From Flavobacterium sp. AED (GTDB lineage: Bacteria > Bacteroidota > Bacteroidia > Flavobacteriales > Flavobacteriaceae): 64,000 nt of DNA. Location of the stretch: NCBI RefSeq assembly GCF_000812945.1, contig NZ_JSYM01000003.1:248001-312000 (forward strand), read 5' to 3'. The notes under the pieces were generated by a model. The model worked only from the letters and a program-made list of their open reading frames with translations, ran no database searches and was not told where the DNA came from. Every line of letters starts with the position of its first letter. Within the stretch, counting starts at the first letter, position 1. A program made the position numbers and the translations under genes. Shown in pieces: positions 25,113 through 34,350 of the stretch.

Positions 25113-26261
25113 TTAATTAATAGTATTGATGATTTGACTAAGATTTAATGCAAAGTTTTTAATATTCTTTGAATAATCTAAATCATATTTGAGCTTAACA
25201 ATAGGTTTATTCATAACCTCAAGTATTTTCTCTGCCAAAGCATTATAATCATGAGGTTCAAAATAATAGGTTTTATCTTCTAGTTGCTCTTGATGAACAG
25301 CTATATCGGAAACAATTAATGTTTGATTCAATGCTTTTGCGTCTTCTACCACCGTACTCCAGCCTTCAAACAAAGAGGGTTGAATTATAGCCTCTGCATT
25401 TTTCATCAATATCAACTGATCTACCCTATCAATAAAACCAAGAAAAACAATTTGTTTTTCTAACTGATAATCCACTACTTTTTGCTTCAAATTTGTAGTA
25501 TAGTCTGGATTCCTATAATCATATTCTTTTCCTGTAAAAACAACTTTTACAGCTATTCCTTTCTCTTTTAGGATTTTTACTGCTTCAATAATCGCAATTT
25601 GATTTTTGTGTTGCCAAAACTGATTGGGTGAAAAAAAATAACTCCCCTCAACACTATATTTTAGCTTCACCTCATTTATATCTTCCCGCTCAAATTTAGG
25701 ATGAACAACTGCAAATTGTATTACTTTTTTACTATTTTCAGAATGAGGGTAAAAGATATTAAAATCATTTAGAGCTGCTTGACTGCTAAAAACAATAGGA
25801 TGATTTAAAACTACCATTTTTTCATAACATTCAAAACGTTGTTTCACTTCTTCTGGAGAAAAAAAATCCGGCAAAAATTTTTCTTGTAAATCAGGTATCC
25901 AAAAAACTAAATTATTGATGTGCTTTAAATTTTCTGGGATATGATAAAGAGGAAAAACCCAGTCTAGTTGAATCTTCTTTTCAATAATTTTCTTTTTAAC
26001 GATTTTTAATGAAAATTTATTTATCATCCTTTCAAGTATAGTATAACGTGATGGATACTCCAAAAACTTTAAGTGAGCATAACCTGTAATTTGTTTTAGT
26101 TCTTGAAAAAAACCTTTATTACCAGTAAGAATATACAATTGAATTTGTTCGTTTTCAGGAAGAAAATTAAGAGAACAAATCAAATTCTGAATGTAATAAG
26201 CTCCGCCTATCCAGTTTTCATTATAGTTGTAAATAATTCCTACTCGTTTTCCCTTAGCCAT
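25113..26261 (-). CDS. Glycosyltransferase family 4 (mannosyltransferase-like)
   Basis: This 382-residue protein has GT-B features: RVGIIYNYNENWIGGAYYI at the start with the Gly-Gly acceptor loop, then YFFSPNQFWQHKNQIAIIEA, a donor-domain opening typical of mannosyl- or glucosyl-type GT4 enzymes. VVFTGKE and PSLFEGWSTVVEDAKAL contain the conserved EGW-x-E-type donor motif. Length is normal. Its start overlaps the end of the epimerase gene by 22 nt, an intimate operon arrangement. Sugar unknown. Confidence 0.88.
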   Translation of the reverse strand: MAKGKRVGIIYNYNENWIGGAYYIQNLICSLNFLPENEQIQLYILTGNKGFFQELKQITGYAHLKFLEYPSRYTILERMINKFSLKIVKKKIIEKKIQLDWVFPLYHIPENLKHINNLVFWIPDLQEKFLPDFFSPEEVKQRFECYEKMVVLNHPIVFSSQAALNDFNIFYPHSENSKKVIQFAVVHPKFEREDINEVKLKYSVEGSYFFSPNQFWQHKNQIAIIEAVKILKEKGIAVKVVFTGKEYDYRNPDYTTNLKQKVVDYQLEKQIVFLGFIDRVDQLILMKNAEAIIQPSLFEGWSTVVEDAKALNQTLIVSDIAVHQEQLEDKTYYFEPHDYNALAEKILEVMNKPIVKLKYDLDYSKNIKNFALNLSQIINTIN

Positions 26262-27133
26262 TCAGCATATTTTTTAAGTCCCAAATTTAAATTAAAACGA
26301 GGTTCAAAACCATATTTTTTGAGGATTTCCATATCAGCAAGCCAGTTATTTGGATCACCTACTTTTACTTCTCCATTAAAAACTACTTCTTTTTCGGGCG
26401 AAAATGCATGAATAAAAACTTGTGCTGCCTCAGTAATTGTAGTTTCAGTATTGCTGGCAACATTATAAATGGAACCTTGAAAAGTAGAGTTCTGAATTAC
26501 TAAATCTATGATTTGCACTAAGTCATTAATATAAATAAAATCCCGGGTTTCATTTCCTGTCCCAAAAAGTGAAATCACATCACTTTTGAGTGATTTTTGA
26601 TACAAGTCCCAAAACAACTGTTTTTTTAATCGCGGTCCATAAGCCGAAAAAACTCGTAAACTACAGGTATTTAAGCCAAAAAATTTGTGATACTCTGTTA
26701 ATAATAGCTCACTTTGAAGTTTATGAAAACCATAAGGAGACAAAGGTTTACAGATGCTATTTTCAGTAATAGGCAAAGTCTTTGGATTGCCATATACTGC
26801 AGCACTTGAAAAATTAATAAACTTACAATTGCTGTTATAATTTCTAATGGCAACCAATATTTTTTGAACATTGGCCACATTCAATTCAAAATCTTTAGAA
26901 GGATTCTCAAACGAAAAACCCACGTGGGCAGAACCCGAAGCATTGATACAAACATCAAATTGATGTTCTTTAAAGACTAATGAAAAATCAGAATTTTGGC
27001 GTTCTATTTTATAAAATTTTTTATCCGCAGACTCATTCACATCAGCTTGCCAAACTTCATAGCCTTTGGACTGAAAAAAATCAACACAATGACTACCTAT
27101 AAATCCTTTGGAACCAATAATAAGTATTTTCAT
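26240..27133 (-). CDS. NAD-dependent nucleotide-sugar epimerase/dehydratase (SDR)
   Basis: This 297-residue extended-SDR protein has the NAD-binding GSKGFIGSHCVDFF glycine motif, INFSSAAVYGNP with the catalytic Ser region, and YGFHKLQSE with the YxxxK pair. RDFIYINDLV and a substrate-side C-terminus follow. It probably makes or modifies a nucleotide sugar, such as a 4-epimerase or 4-reductase product. It is shorter than GalE and could be a 4-keto-sugar reductase. It sits among transferase genes and is coupled to the next one by a 22-nt overlap. Confidence 0.82.
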   Translation of the reverse strand: MKILIIGSKGFIGSHCVDFFQSKGYEVWQADVNESADKKFYKIERQNSDFSLVFKEHQFDVCINASGSAHVGFSFENPSKDFELNVANVQKILVAIRNYNSNCKFINFSSAAVYGNPKTLPITENSICKPLSPYGFHKLQSELLLTEYHKFFGLNTCSLRVFSAYGPRLKKQLFWDLYQKSLKSDVISLFGTGNETRDFIYINDLVQIIDLVIQNSTFQGSIYNVASNTETTITEAAQVFIHAFSPEKEVVFNGEVKVGDPNNWLADMEILKKYGFEPRFNLNLGLKKYAEWLRENE

Positions 27134-27243
27134 TTAAAACTATTTAATTTATTAATCGAATTTTCAATCAAACGAAAACTTAAATTTTCTATTAGTTCAC
27201 TTAAACCATATAACTGGCTAAAACATTTCAAATCATTCAACAT
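27130..27243 (-). other. Small ORF of 37 codons between two glycan genes
   Basis: A frame MLNDLKCFSQLYGLSE... begins 7 nt after the upstream GT4 stop and its TGA overlaps the epimerase ATG (ATGA). The spacing fits translational coupling. The sequence has no recognisable domain, and a chance ORF or gene remnant is equally likely. Confidence 0.25.
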
Positions 27244-27250
27244 AATGATT

Positions 27251-28399
27251 TTATTTTTTGATAAAATCATATGTCATACGCACTAACCTATAATTAAAAT
27301 ACTTTTTTACTAGGTACTTTAAATTTATAAATCGATTTTTCTTTAGCTTTCTATAATTCTTATACAAACTAAAATAATGTCCAGATTGTTTTTTTACATC
27401 AAATTCTTGACTAATTTTTGCTGAGCAAGAAATACTTCTGTTTTTTAATTCAATTCTGTTTTTAGCCAAAAATTCGATTTTATCAGCCATCGCCATTACA
27501 TCTCCTTTCTCTACTACAAAACCAATATCTGAAGTTATTACTTTTTTTATTCCTTCACTAAAATTATAAACAACAGGAACACAACCAACACTCATTGATT
27601 CAAGCAATGAAACAGGTAATCCGTCAAGCGAAGACGGTAAAACATAAACATCAATAGTTTTTAAAACTGCTATAAGATCTTCTGTGGTTCTTGGAACTAA
27701 GAAGTTAAAGTTATCTCTTGTTTTAACTTCATTTATAAAATTTTGTTTTTCCTCTCCATCACCTAAAATAAACCATTCAACATCTATATTACGTTTTCTG
27801 AGTTCATCATCGATTTTGGGTAAATCATAAATACCTTTAAGTTTTACATGACGAGCCAAAAAAACTAATCGTAATTTATTTTCTAAATTATGATTCCTGT
27901 CAAAATTCTGGACTGTAACACCATGTTGAATAAAATGTATATCCTTTTTTCGGTTTGGCAATAGATTACAAATTTCTTCATACACAGCAATATTATGAGT
28001 AATTATAACATCTATTATATGATTGTACTTTTTAGCCAAATAAATATAAGCATCATCCTGACAAATAAAAAAAACTGCCTTTTTTTTTCTATTATAAGTA
28101 TTTAGAGTTGCTAATTCTGTATCAAAATTAGTAATAACAACTCCCGCTCTTTCTGATATTAACTTTTCAAGTCTTGATGAAACATCATTAATTGGCTCCT
28201 CAGAAAAATCAAAAACAATATTATTTATATCCAATACTACATCGTCACTTCTTTTAGCATTCCAATGTAATGGATTAAGATAAATACATTTTATATCAAA
28301 AAAATCGTCTGGACGATTGCTGATCATATTTCTATGAAAACTTGCTCCTCCACCCATTAAATAGATACTAAAAACGAGTAGTTCTGGTTTAGATTGCAT
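27251..28399 (-). CDS. Glycosyltransferase family 4 (GT-B)
   Basis: This 382-residue protein has a glycine-rich N-terminal loop (YLMGGGASFHRNMIS). The C-terminal donor half has LRLVFLARHVKLKGIYDLP, VEWFILGDGEEK and VLPSSLDGLPVSLLESMSVG, which includes the E-x7 donor motif of GT4. The C-terminal tail is basic and may bind the membrane. It adds one sugar in repeat-unit assembly; the donor is not predictable. Confidence 0.88.
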   Translation of the reverse strand: MQSKPELLVFSIYLMGGGASFHRNMISNRPDDFFDIKCIYLNPLHWNAKRSDDVVLDINNIVFDFSEEPINDVSSRLEKLISERAGVVITNFDTELATLNTYNRKKKAVFFICQDDAYIYLAKKYNHIIDVIITHNIAVYEEICNLLPNRKKDIHFIQHGVTVQNFDRNHNLENKLRLVFLARHVKLKGIYDLPKIDDELRKRNIDVEWFILGDGEEKQNFINEVKTRDNFNFLVPRTTEDLIAVLKTIDVYVLPSSLDGLPVSLLESMSVGCVPVVYNFSEGIKKVITSDIGFVVEKGDVMAMADKIEFLAKNRIELKNRSISCSAKISQEFDVKKQSGHYFSLYKNYRKLKKNRFINLKYLVKKYFNYRLVRMTYDFIKK

Positions 28400-28489
28400 T
28401 TATTATTTTTAAATTATAAAACTTATTTAATTAGGGATATAATGTAACTTATCTTTCTTTTTAAGTCCTATTAATATAAGCCTTAATTA

Positions 28490-29083
28490 TTAAGGTAATG
28501 CATTTTTTATAAATTTAGCGGGATTACCTGCTACAATAGTATAGGGGTCTACATTTTTTGTTACAACACTACCAGCACCAACTATTGCTCCTTCGCCAAT
28601 TGTTACCCCTTTTAATATTATACATTTTGCTCCTATCCAAGAACCCTTACATATTTTTATTGGCTTACATTGCACATATTCCCACTGTTGTATTCCTCTC
28701 TCCTTCCAATCAGCACAGTCTTTTTTTCTAATTTTTCTACTTAAATTATGATTATCCGAATCCTGTATCAAACAGTCTGATGAAATTAATACGTCATCCT
28801 CCACAATAATTTCTACAGTAGCAAATATTGTTGAATTCCCAATAAATACATTATTACCGATACTGATTTTTGCTGTTGCTGTTTCCGTCGAAATATTACC
28901 ATAAATTAAGCAATCATTCCCTATATCAATTTTAGATTTTTCAGGATACTTCACAGTAATTATAGCTTTATTATCTGTGTTTTCACCAATTGTCAAACCA
29001 ATTATTGTATGCTCTTTTGTTTTCTCTTCAACAAAAAAATATTGATATATAAGTTTTAATATTTTTTTAATTAAGTTCTTCAT
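28490..29083 (-). CDS. Hexapeptide-repeat acyltransferase (WcaF/Maa-like)
   Basis: This 197-residue protein has an N-terminal helix followed by a left-handed beta-helix domain. Imperfect hexapeptide repeats run from IDIGNDCLIYGNI through ISIGNNVFIGNSTIF. The family end block GSWIGAKCIILKGVTIGEGA, then GAGSVVTKNVDPYTIVAGNPA, is conserved in maltose/galactoside acetyltransferase relatives. It likely O- or N-acetylates a sugar using acetyl-CoA in the cytoplasm. It stands with gaps of about 90 bp on each side. The acceptor is unknown. Confidence 0.88.
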   Translation of the reverse strand: MKNLIKKILKLIYQYFFVEEKTKEHTIIGLTIGENTDNKAIITVKYPEKSKIDIGNDCLIYGNISTETATAKISIGNNVFIGNSTIFATVEIIVEDDVLISSDCLIQDSDNHNLSRKIRKKDCADWKERGIQQWEYVQCKPIKICKGSWIGAKCIILKGVTIGEGAIVGAGSVVTKNVDPYTIVAGNPAKFIKNALP

Positions 29084-29175
29084 TAGTAAGCAATATTAAA
29101 TTTTAAATTATAAACAAGAATAATGTAATTATTCAACTTTTCTAAATACACCTTTTATTCTAGAAATAAACCCCA

Positions 29176-30123
29176 CTAACTTCTTTTTCCATGAATACAT
29201 TCGGTAATTGATGAATCATTTAATTTTTCTTTTAAGATTCTTAAAATTTGCTTAGCGTTCTTTTTTACGCTAATGTATTCAAACAACTTTATTTGGATAA
29301 AAATCAATAATTTAATATCTTTTGACTTTAAAACTATACTATAAATATGATTAGCCATTGCTTGATACATGAACTTTTTCCATTTATTTATAATAATTGG
29401 ATTTAAAAATGCCATAGCATCAAAAGCAATACTATCTATAAAATCTAATTCTTTTATTTGAAGTTTTATATCTCTAATAAAAGTTGTGTTCTCTTCATGA
29501 ATTCTCCATGTAGATGAAATAGAAGGCAAATAAACAACTCTTCCACGCAAATACAATCTAAAAAGGGATTCAGAATCAGACCCCATTGATGGATGTCTAT
29601 AAAAATCCAATTCACATGCTAGCTTTCTATTATAAATTGAAGTTTGATGATTTGCTAAAAACTGAGGGACTTTAAAAATATCTTTCCCCTCAAATATATG
29701 GTTAGCTTCTGTAATTTTTAGCTCTTTATTAAAATTATCCTTTTCGTAAAAAAAATTAATTCCAGCCCCTACTACTACTATTTTTTCATCCTTATTAAAA
29801 AAAGAAACTGCTTTACTAATATGTCTATTATCAATAAAGAAGTCATCTCCATCCAGCATTATAACATATTTACCATTAGATAAATCATAAAGAAGCTTTC
29901 TGTAGTTTTTTATTCTACCAATATTTTTATCATTTTTATAGTATGCAAAATTTTTAAAATTTACATATTTCTCAAGAACAATTTTAGTATCATCATTTAA
30001 GCTGTCATCAGATACTATAATTTCTATATTACTATAATCCTGATTCAAGGCACTTTCTACAGCCTGTAAAATATACTTTGATTGATTATAGGTAGCAATC
30101 ATTACAGTTACTAATGGATACAT
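29176..30123 (-). CDS. Glycosyltransferase family 2
   Basis: This 315-residue protein has the standard GT2 core: PLVTVMIATYNQSKYILQAV, IEIIVSDDSLNDDT, DKNIGRIKNYRKL, YVIMLDGDDFFIDNRH with the acidic metal site, and MGSDSESLFRLYL, which carries the catalytic-base region. The C-terminal 80 residues are helical and basic. It lies 18 bp downstream of the methyltransferase gene. The transferred sugar cannot be stated. Confidence 0.9.
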   Translation of the reverse strand: MYPLVTVMIATYNQSKYILQAVESALNQDYSNIEIIVSDDSLNDDTKIVLEKYVNFKNFAYYKNDKNIGRIKNYRKLLYDLSNGKYVIMLDGDDFFIDNRHISKAVSFFNKDEKIVVVGAGINFFYEKDNFNKELKITEANHIFEGKDIFKVPQFLANHQTSIYNRKLACELDFYRHPSMGSDSESLFRLYLRGRVVYLPSISSTWRIHEENTTFIRDIKLQIKELDFIDSIAFDAMAFLNPIIINKWKKFMYQAMANHIYSIVLKSKDIKLLIFIQIKLFEYISVKKNAKQILRILKEKLNDSSITECIHGKRS

Positions 30124-30141
30124 GTTTTAAGTTTATATCAT

Positions 30142-30921
30142 TTAAAGTATTATTTTTTTTTCGCAGACAAGCATTTGAAAACCAGATTTAATATCAGCTA
30201 AATCATATTGTTTCTCATACTTCTCAAAAGGTATTTTATTTCTATATTTAAATTTTTTAATTTTTAATTTTTTTAAAATTTTATCAAAAAAAGATTGTTT
30301 TTTAAAGTCACTAAAAAGGACAATATTTTGGAAATACACTTCCTTTACATTAAAATATTTACTCATGAGTTTATGAAAATCAATATAATTCCATTCAATT
30401 ACATGATGAGGATTATATGGTTTTGTTGTAGTTATATTAACAATAGGCGTTGATATAATTAAAAGGCCCTTTTTTAATAAAACTTGTTCAATATTACCTA
30501 AATATTTTTCGTAATCAGCAATGTGTTCTACAGTTTCAAAACTTGTAATAACATCATATTTTTCAATAAATTTATATTCAGTAGCATCTCCAACAACTCT
30601 AGAAATATTTTCATGACTATATCTATAATTAGAATATCTTACAGCATCCTCACTTATATCAAGACCAAATACTTTTTTAGCTTTTCCTTCAACTGCCAAA
30701 AGATACGAACCATACCCACATCCTGAAGCTACATCTAAAACCACTTTATCTTTTACAATTTCTACTGCAAATTTATATCTTCTTAAATGTTCTTCCTCAA
30801 CCTGTTCTAACATATATCCATATAACCAACGCTCACAACCCTTATAACATAAAATTTCTGAAAGTGCTTTTGTTTCTTGTCTCTGACAAAATAATTCTTC
30901 TAAAACATTTGTTTCAATCAT
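30142..30921 (-). CDS. SAM-dependent methyltransferase (class I, UbiE/Methyltransf_11-like)
   Basis: This 259-residue protein has SAM motif I VVLDVASGCGYGSYLLA, the acidic strand end KVFGLDISEDAV, motif II DVITSFETVEHI and LLIISTP. The N-terminal WLYGYMLEQVEEEHLRRYKFA stretch is typical of methyltransferases in glycan loci. It may methylate a sugar hydroxyl or a terminal residue, which in ABC-exported O-antigens can cap the chain. The Wzm/Wzt exporter is the next block upstream, so chain capping is a reasonable inference. Confidence 0.8.
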   Translation of the reverse strand: MIETNVLEELFCQRQETKALSEILCYKGCERWLYGYMLEQVEEEHLRRYKFAVEIVKDKVVLDVASGCGYGSYLLAVEGKAKKVFGLDISEDAVRYSNYRYSHENISRVVGDATEYKFIEKYDVITSFETVEHIADYEKYLGNIEQVLLKKGLLIISTPIVNITTTKPYNPHHVIEWNYIDFHKLMSKYFNVKEVYFQNIVLFSDFKKQSFFDKILKKLKIKKFKYRNKIPFEKYEKQYDLADIKSGFQMLVCEKKIIL

Positions 30922-31084
30922 AATAAAATAATTTATTTTTTAATACCCTTTGATTGAATATTTTTTTTTCAAACATATCAAACAATTTCTAATCACCCCT
31001 CTATTTTGGACAGTTTATAAAAACCTACCTTCTTTAAAAAATGGTTTTTATAAATTATATAGCTTAATTTATCAATCCAATTAT

Positions 31085-32368
31085 TTATTCCCAATTTAAT
31101 AATGGCCGAACTATTCCCGGGAATCCGCCTGAATAACTCCCTCTAACAGACTTTTCTCCCATTTCATCAATAACATTAAAACCTACAATATTCATTTCGT
31201 GAAATTCAATATGAAATGGATTGTAACGCATAATTGCAAAACTACACGAATAACCACTTTCAGCTAAAAAATTACCTGGAATGGTAATACTTTTTGAATG
31301 AACTCCTATAGATAAAGGTTTTTTTAAAGTTAAAGAATCTTTATCATGGGAACTCAAAATATGTATATTATGATTATTAAACAAGTTAAACCCATGTGTG
31401 AAAAATTGATTTTCTTTAGTAATTTCATAAGTAAATTCAATAACAATATCATCAATTACAGAATGGTTTATTGTGATTTTTTTGTCACTATTTAAAACTC
31501 TAGCTTCTATCAATTTAACAAAATCACAACTTGGTGCTTGAGATATATCCCATTTTCTAGATGCATTATTATTCGAATCATTTAAATATACCTCAATTGC
31601 ACTATCAATTTTACCATCAAATACAACGCTACCATTTTCTAAAACAATCCCCCTTGTACACAACTGTTTCACAGCCGCCATATTATGACTCACAAATAAA
31701 ACCGTTCTACCACCTTCTTTCGAAATATCCTGCATCTTACCAATGGCTTTCTTCTGGAACTCCGCATCACCCACAGCCAAAACCTCATCGATAATCAAAA
31801 TTTCAGGCTCTAGAAATGCAGCAACGGCAAAAGCGAGTCGCACATACATCCCGGTACTATATCGCTTTACAGGGGTGTCGATATAGCGCTGACAGCCTGA
31901 AAAATCTATGATTTCATCTAGTTTTGAGGTAATTTCTTTCTTATTCATCCCTAAAATGGCACCATTCAGATAAATATTTTCTCTACCTGTCATTTCTCCG
32001 TTAAATCCAGTACCCACTTCAAGCAATGAGGCTACACGCCCTCCAAACTTAATACTTCCCGTTGTAGGTGCTGTAACGCGTGATAATATTTTTAACAAAG
32101 TCGATTTTCCAGCACCATTTTTACCAATAATTCCTAAAACTTCACCACGTTCCACTTCAAAATTAATGTCTTGCAACGCCCAAACATAATCACTGTTGCC
32201 TTTTGTAGTGCGGTCATTGGTATCCCCTATTTTCAAATATGGGTTTTCTTTGCCTCGTACCTGATGCCACCAACGGTTTAAATCGTGTGCCATAGTACCA
32301 GTACCTACCTGCCCCAAGCGGTATTGCTTAGAAATATTCTCGGCTTTTAAGATAATATCTTTTTTCAT
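31085..32368 (-). CDS. wzt: ABC transporter ATP-binding subunit for polysaccharide export (Wzt)
   Basis: This 427-residue protein has an N-terminal ATPase with Walker A GIIGKNGAGKSTLLK, the signature YSTGMYVRLAFAVAA, Walker B ILIIDEVLAVGDAE and the switch LFVSHN. From about residue 260 a beta-rich C-terminal domain resembles the Wzt substrate-binding domain that recognises a chain terminus. It pairs with the permease at 33481-34350, but a methyltransferase gene separates them. A decayed copy of its first 18 codons remains next to the permease gene (33360-33413). It energises export of a lipid-linked glycan across the inner membrane. Confidence 0.93.
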   Translation of the reverse strand: MKKDIILKAENISKQYRLGQVGTGTMAHDLNRWWHQVRGKENPYLKIGDTNDRTTKGNSDYVWALQDINFEVERGEVLGIIGKNGAGKSTLLKILSRVTAPTTGSIKFGGRVASLLEVGTGFNGEMTGRENIYLNGAILGMNKKEITSKLDEIIDFSGCQRYIDTPVKRYSTGMYVRLAFAVAAFLEPEILIIDEVLAVGDAEFQKKAIGKMQDISKEGGRTVLFVSHNMAAVKQLCTRGIVLENGSVVFDGKIDSAIEVYLNDSNNNASRKWDISQAPSCDFVKLIEARVLNSDKKITINHSVIDDIVIEFTYEITKENQFFTHGFNLFNNHNIHILSSHDKDSLTLKKPLSIGVHSKSITIPGNFLAESGYSCSFAIMRYNPFHIEFHEMNIVGFNVIDEMGEKSVRGSYSGGFPGIVRPLLNWE

Positions 32369-32401
32369 TGTTGACTTGAATCCTATTCTTTTAAAAAAAA
32401 A

Positions 32402-33304
32402 TTATTTTTTTTGAATCCATAAATTCCCTCCCGTATTTTTATAACTTAAGGGTAAATCTCTAAATGAATCTTTATGATGTTTATGTAAATACTCTGAAAA
32501 TAGTTTAATTTCAAATTTATCGTTATACATTAAAAATGCTTTTAAGATATAGTCCTCATTCCAATTAAATCCTTTAAAAACCCACTCTTTTGGATATTCA
32601 AAAGGGTAAAAAACATCATGAAAATGAATTAAAACTCCACTTTCAAGTATTGGTAAAATTTCAAATAAAATATAATTTACATCACTTCCCGTTTTAGTAA
32701 CATGTGTACTATCAACAAATAAAACATCTCTGCCTTTTAGTTTTCGAAAAACATCTAACGGAATTAATTGAACATCCGTTTCGATTACTGTGGTCTGTTT
32801 CTTATCGGATTCTGTCATTAGTGAATATAATCTTTCCGGATAAGGATCTATAAATGTCAAATCAATTTGATTATTAAAAAACAACTGATTTGTATCAAGC
32901 ATAACTGCTGAAGAAAACCCTGACCCAATTTCAATTATTCTTTTTGGTTCAAAGTATTTTATCATTGAATAAAGAATAATTCCATCTGTATAAGAATAAT
33001 ATTCGTTTTCAAAATAATACCTGACATTAGATTGTTTTTCAGATTTAAAAGGGATTTCTTCATAGAATTTTGTAAATTGCTGAATCAATTTTATTTGCTC
33101 TCCAGTTCTCAATTCAACTCCTCGAATTCCATCTTCATCAGCATTTTTCCATATTTCAAATTCTCTTTTTTTTATCTCTTCTATTGAGATTATGGGAGAA
33201 TAGTAATGCCCCCCAGGATAACGACTATCTAAACTTATTTCATATAATACCTTGATATATGGCAATTTATTAATTACACTCTTTATATATTTTTTTAATG
33301 GCAT
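32402..33304 (-). CDS. Class I SAM-dependent methyltransferase-like protein
   Basis: This 300-residue protein has a SAM-binding core: RIIEIGSGFSSAVML (motif I), LTFIDPYPERLYSLM, RDVLFVDSTHVTKTGSDVN and LIHFHDVFYPFEYP. The IGSGFSS and VDSTHV blocks match the Methyltransf_24-type family often found in glycan loci. It lies between the two ABC-exporter genes, where none is normally expected, and is flanked by a duplicated wzt 5' end, so it probably arrived as a cassette. A role in modifying or capping the exported glycan is inferred from position. Confidence 0.78.
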   Translation of the reverse strand: MPLKKYIKSVINKLPYIKVLYEISLDSRYPGGHYYSPIISIEEIKKREFEIWKNADEDGIRGVELRTGEQIKLIQQFTKFYEEIPFKSEKQSNVRYYFENEYYSYTDGIILYSMIKYFEPKRIIEIGSGFSSAVMLDTNQLFFNNQIDLTFIDPYPERLYSLMTESDKKQTTVIETDVQLIPLDVFRKLKGRDVLFVDSTHVTKTGSDVNYILFEILPILESGVLIHFHDVFYPFEYPKEWVFKGFNWNEDYILKAFLMYNDKFEIKLFSEYLHKHHKDSFRDLPLSYKNTGGNLWIQKK

Positions 33305-33359
33305 TATAATATATTATTTTATTAGTTGTTAATTTAAATAAATCCGTGATTATCCGTTC

Positions 33360-33413
33360 CAAGCGGTATTGCTTTTAGATATTTTCGGATTTTAATATAA
33401 TGTCTTTTTTCAA
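33360..33413 (-). pseudogene. Remnant of wzt 5' end (18 codons)
   Basis: The minus strand encodes KKDIILKSENI-stop-KQYRL, matching the first 18 codons of the intact wzt gene (KKDIILKAENISKQYRL). By eye 46 of 54 bases are identical. The start codon has changed from ATG to TTG, and a Ser codon has become TAA. It lies where wzt would begin if it directly followed wzm. It records an earlier wzm-wzt junction that was split by the methyltransferase gene. Confidence 0.9.
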
Positions 33414-33480
33414 AGTTGAAATAATTCATTCGTGTAATAAGGTGATTGACAATTTGTAATCTCAATACTCCTTCTGAATA

Positions 33481-34350
33481 CTAAACCGTATCAATAAAAC
33501 TCTTTTCCGTTTTATTAAAAATCAACACACCCACTAAAAAAACCACTAAAGTTATCACAAACGTGTAACCCAATCCCCAAATGGAAATGTGCCCTACATT
33601 CAGCAACATATAACGGGTTGTTTCAATCACATACGCCAATGGATTGTATTGAACAAGCCAACCATAAGTAGGCAGTTTTTCTTTGATTAATGCCATAGGA
33701 TACATGACTGCTGACAAATACATCAATAATTGTACACCAAAACCGATTAGATTACTAAAATCCCTGTATTTGGTTACCAAAGAAGAGATGAACATTCCTA
33801 AACCCAATCCTAAAACACCCATCATAACTACAAGCACAGGAAAAAATACAGAAGCTTCGTTTAAACTAATCCCGGCACCTTGAAAGTAATAATAAAGATA
33901 AAAGGCTATAAATATGAAAAATTGAATTCCAAGTTTTAATAAATTAGAAATCGCAATGGATAACGGAACAATAATTCTTGGAAAATAGACTTTACCAAAA
34001 ATTCCTGCATTACTCCTGAAAGTATCAGAAGTTCCATTTAAACAAGCCGTAAAATAATTCCATACCGTAATCCCAGCTAAATTAAACAAAAACGGAGGCA
34101 CCGTTCCCGTATCAATCCCTGCAACATTATTAAAAATAATAGTAAAAGTTACAGAAGTAAACAAAGGTTGTATCAGATACCACAGTGGTCCTAAAACAGT
34201 TTGTTTATAAACCGTCACTACATCTCTTTTTACAAAAAGCATAAGCAAATCACGGTATTGCCAAACTTCCTTAAGGTTCAGTGAGAAGAATTTATTTTTA
34301 GGTGTTATTTCAAACAGCCACGTGGTATTGGTATGTTCGGGTTGGTTCAT
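33481..34350 (-). CDS. wzm: ABC transporter permease for polysaccharide export (Wzm)
   Basis: This 289-residue ABC-2 type permease has an N-terminal cytoplasmic part (EVWQYRDLLMLFVKRDVVTVY), then about six transmembrane segments. WYLIQPLFTSVTFTIIFN, YFTACLNGTSDTFRSNAGIFG and a conserved YNPLAYVIETTRYMLL segment before the last helix are typical of O-antigen/teichoic acid export permeases. With the ATPase at 31085-32368 it forms a Wzm/Wzt exporter. It is the first gene of a minus-strand run and is divergent from the GH2 gene, with a 509-bp gap between them. Confidence 0.93.
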   Translation of the reverse strand: MNQPEHTNTTWLFEITPKNKFFSLNLKEVWQYRDLLMLFVKRDVVTVYKQTVLGPLWYLIQPLFTSVTFTIIFNNVAGIDTGTVPPFLFNLAGITVWNYFTACLNGTSDTFRSNAGIFGKVYFPRIIVPLSIAISNLLKLGIQFFIFIAFYLYYYFQGAGISLNEASVFFPVLVVMMGVLGLGLGMFISSLVTKYRDFSNLIGFGVQLLMYLSAVMYPMALIKEKLPTYGWLVQYNPLAYVIETTRYMLLNVGHISIWGLGYTFVITLVVFLVGVLIFNKTEKSFIDTV

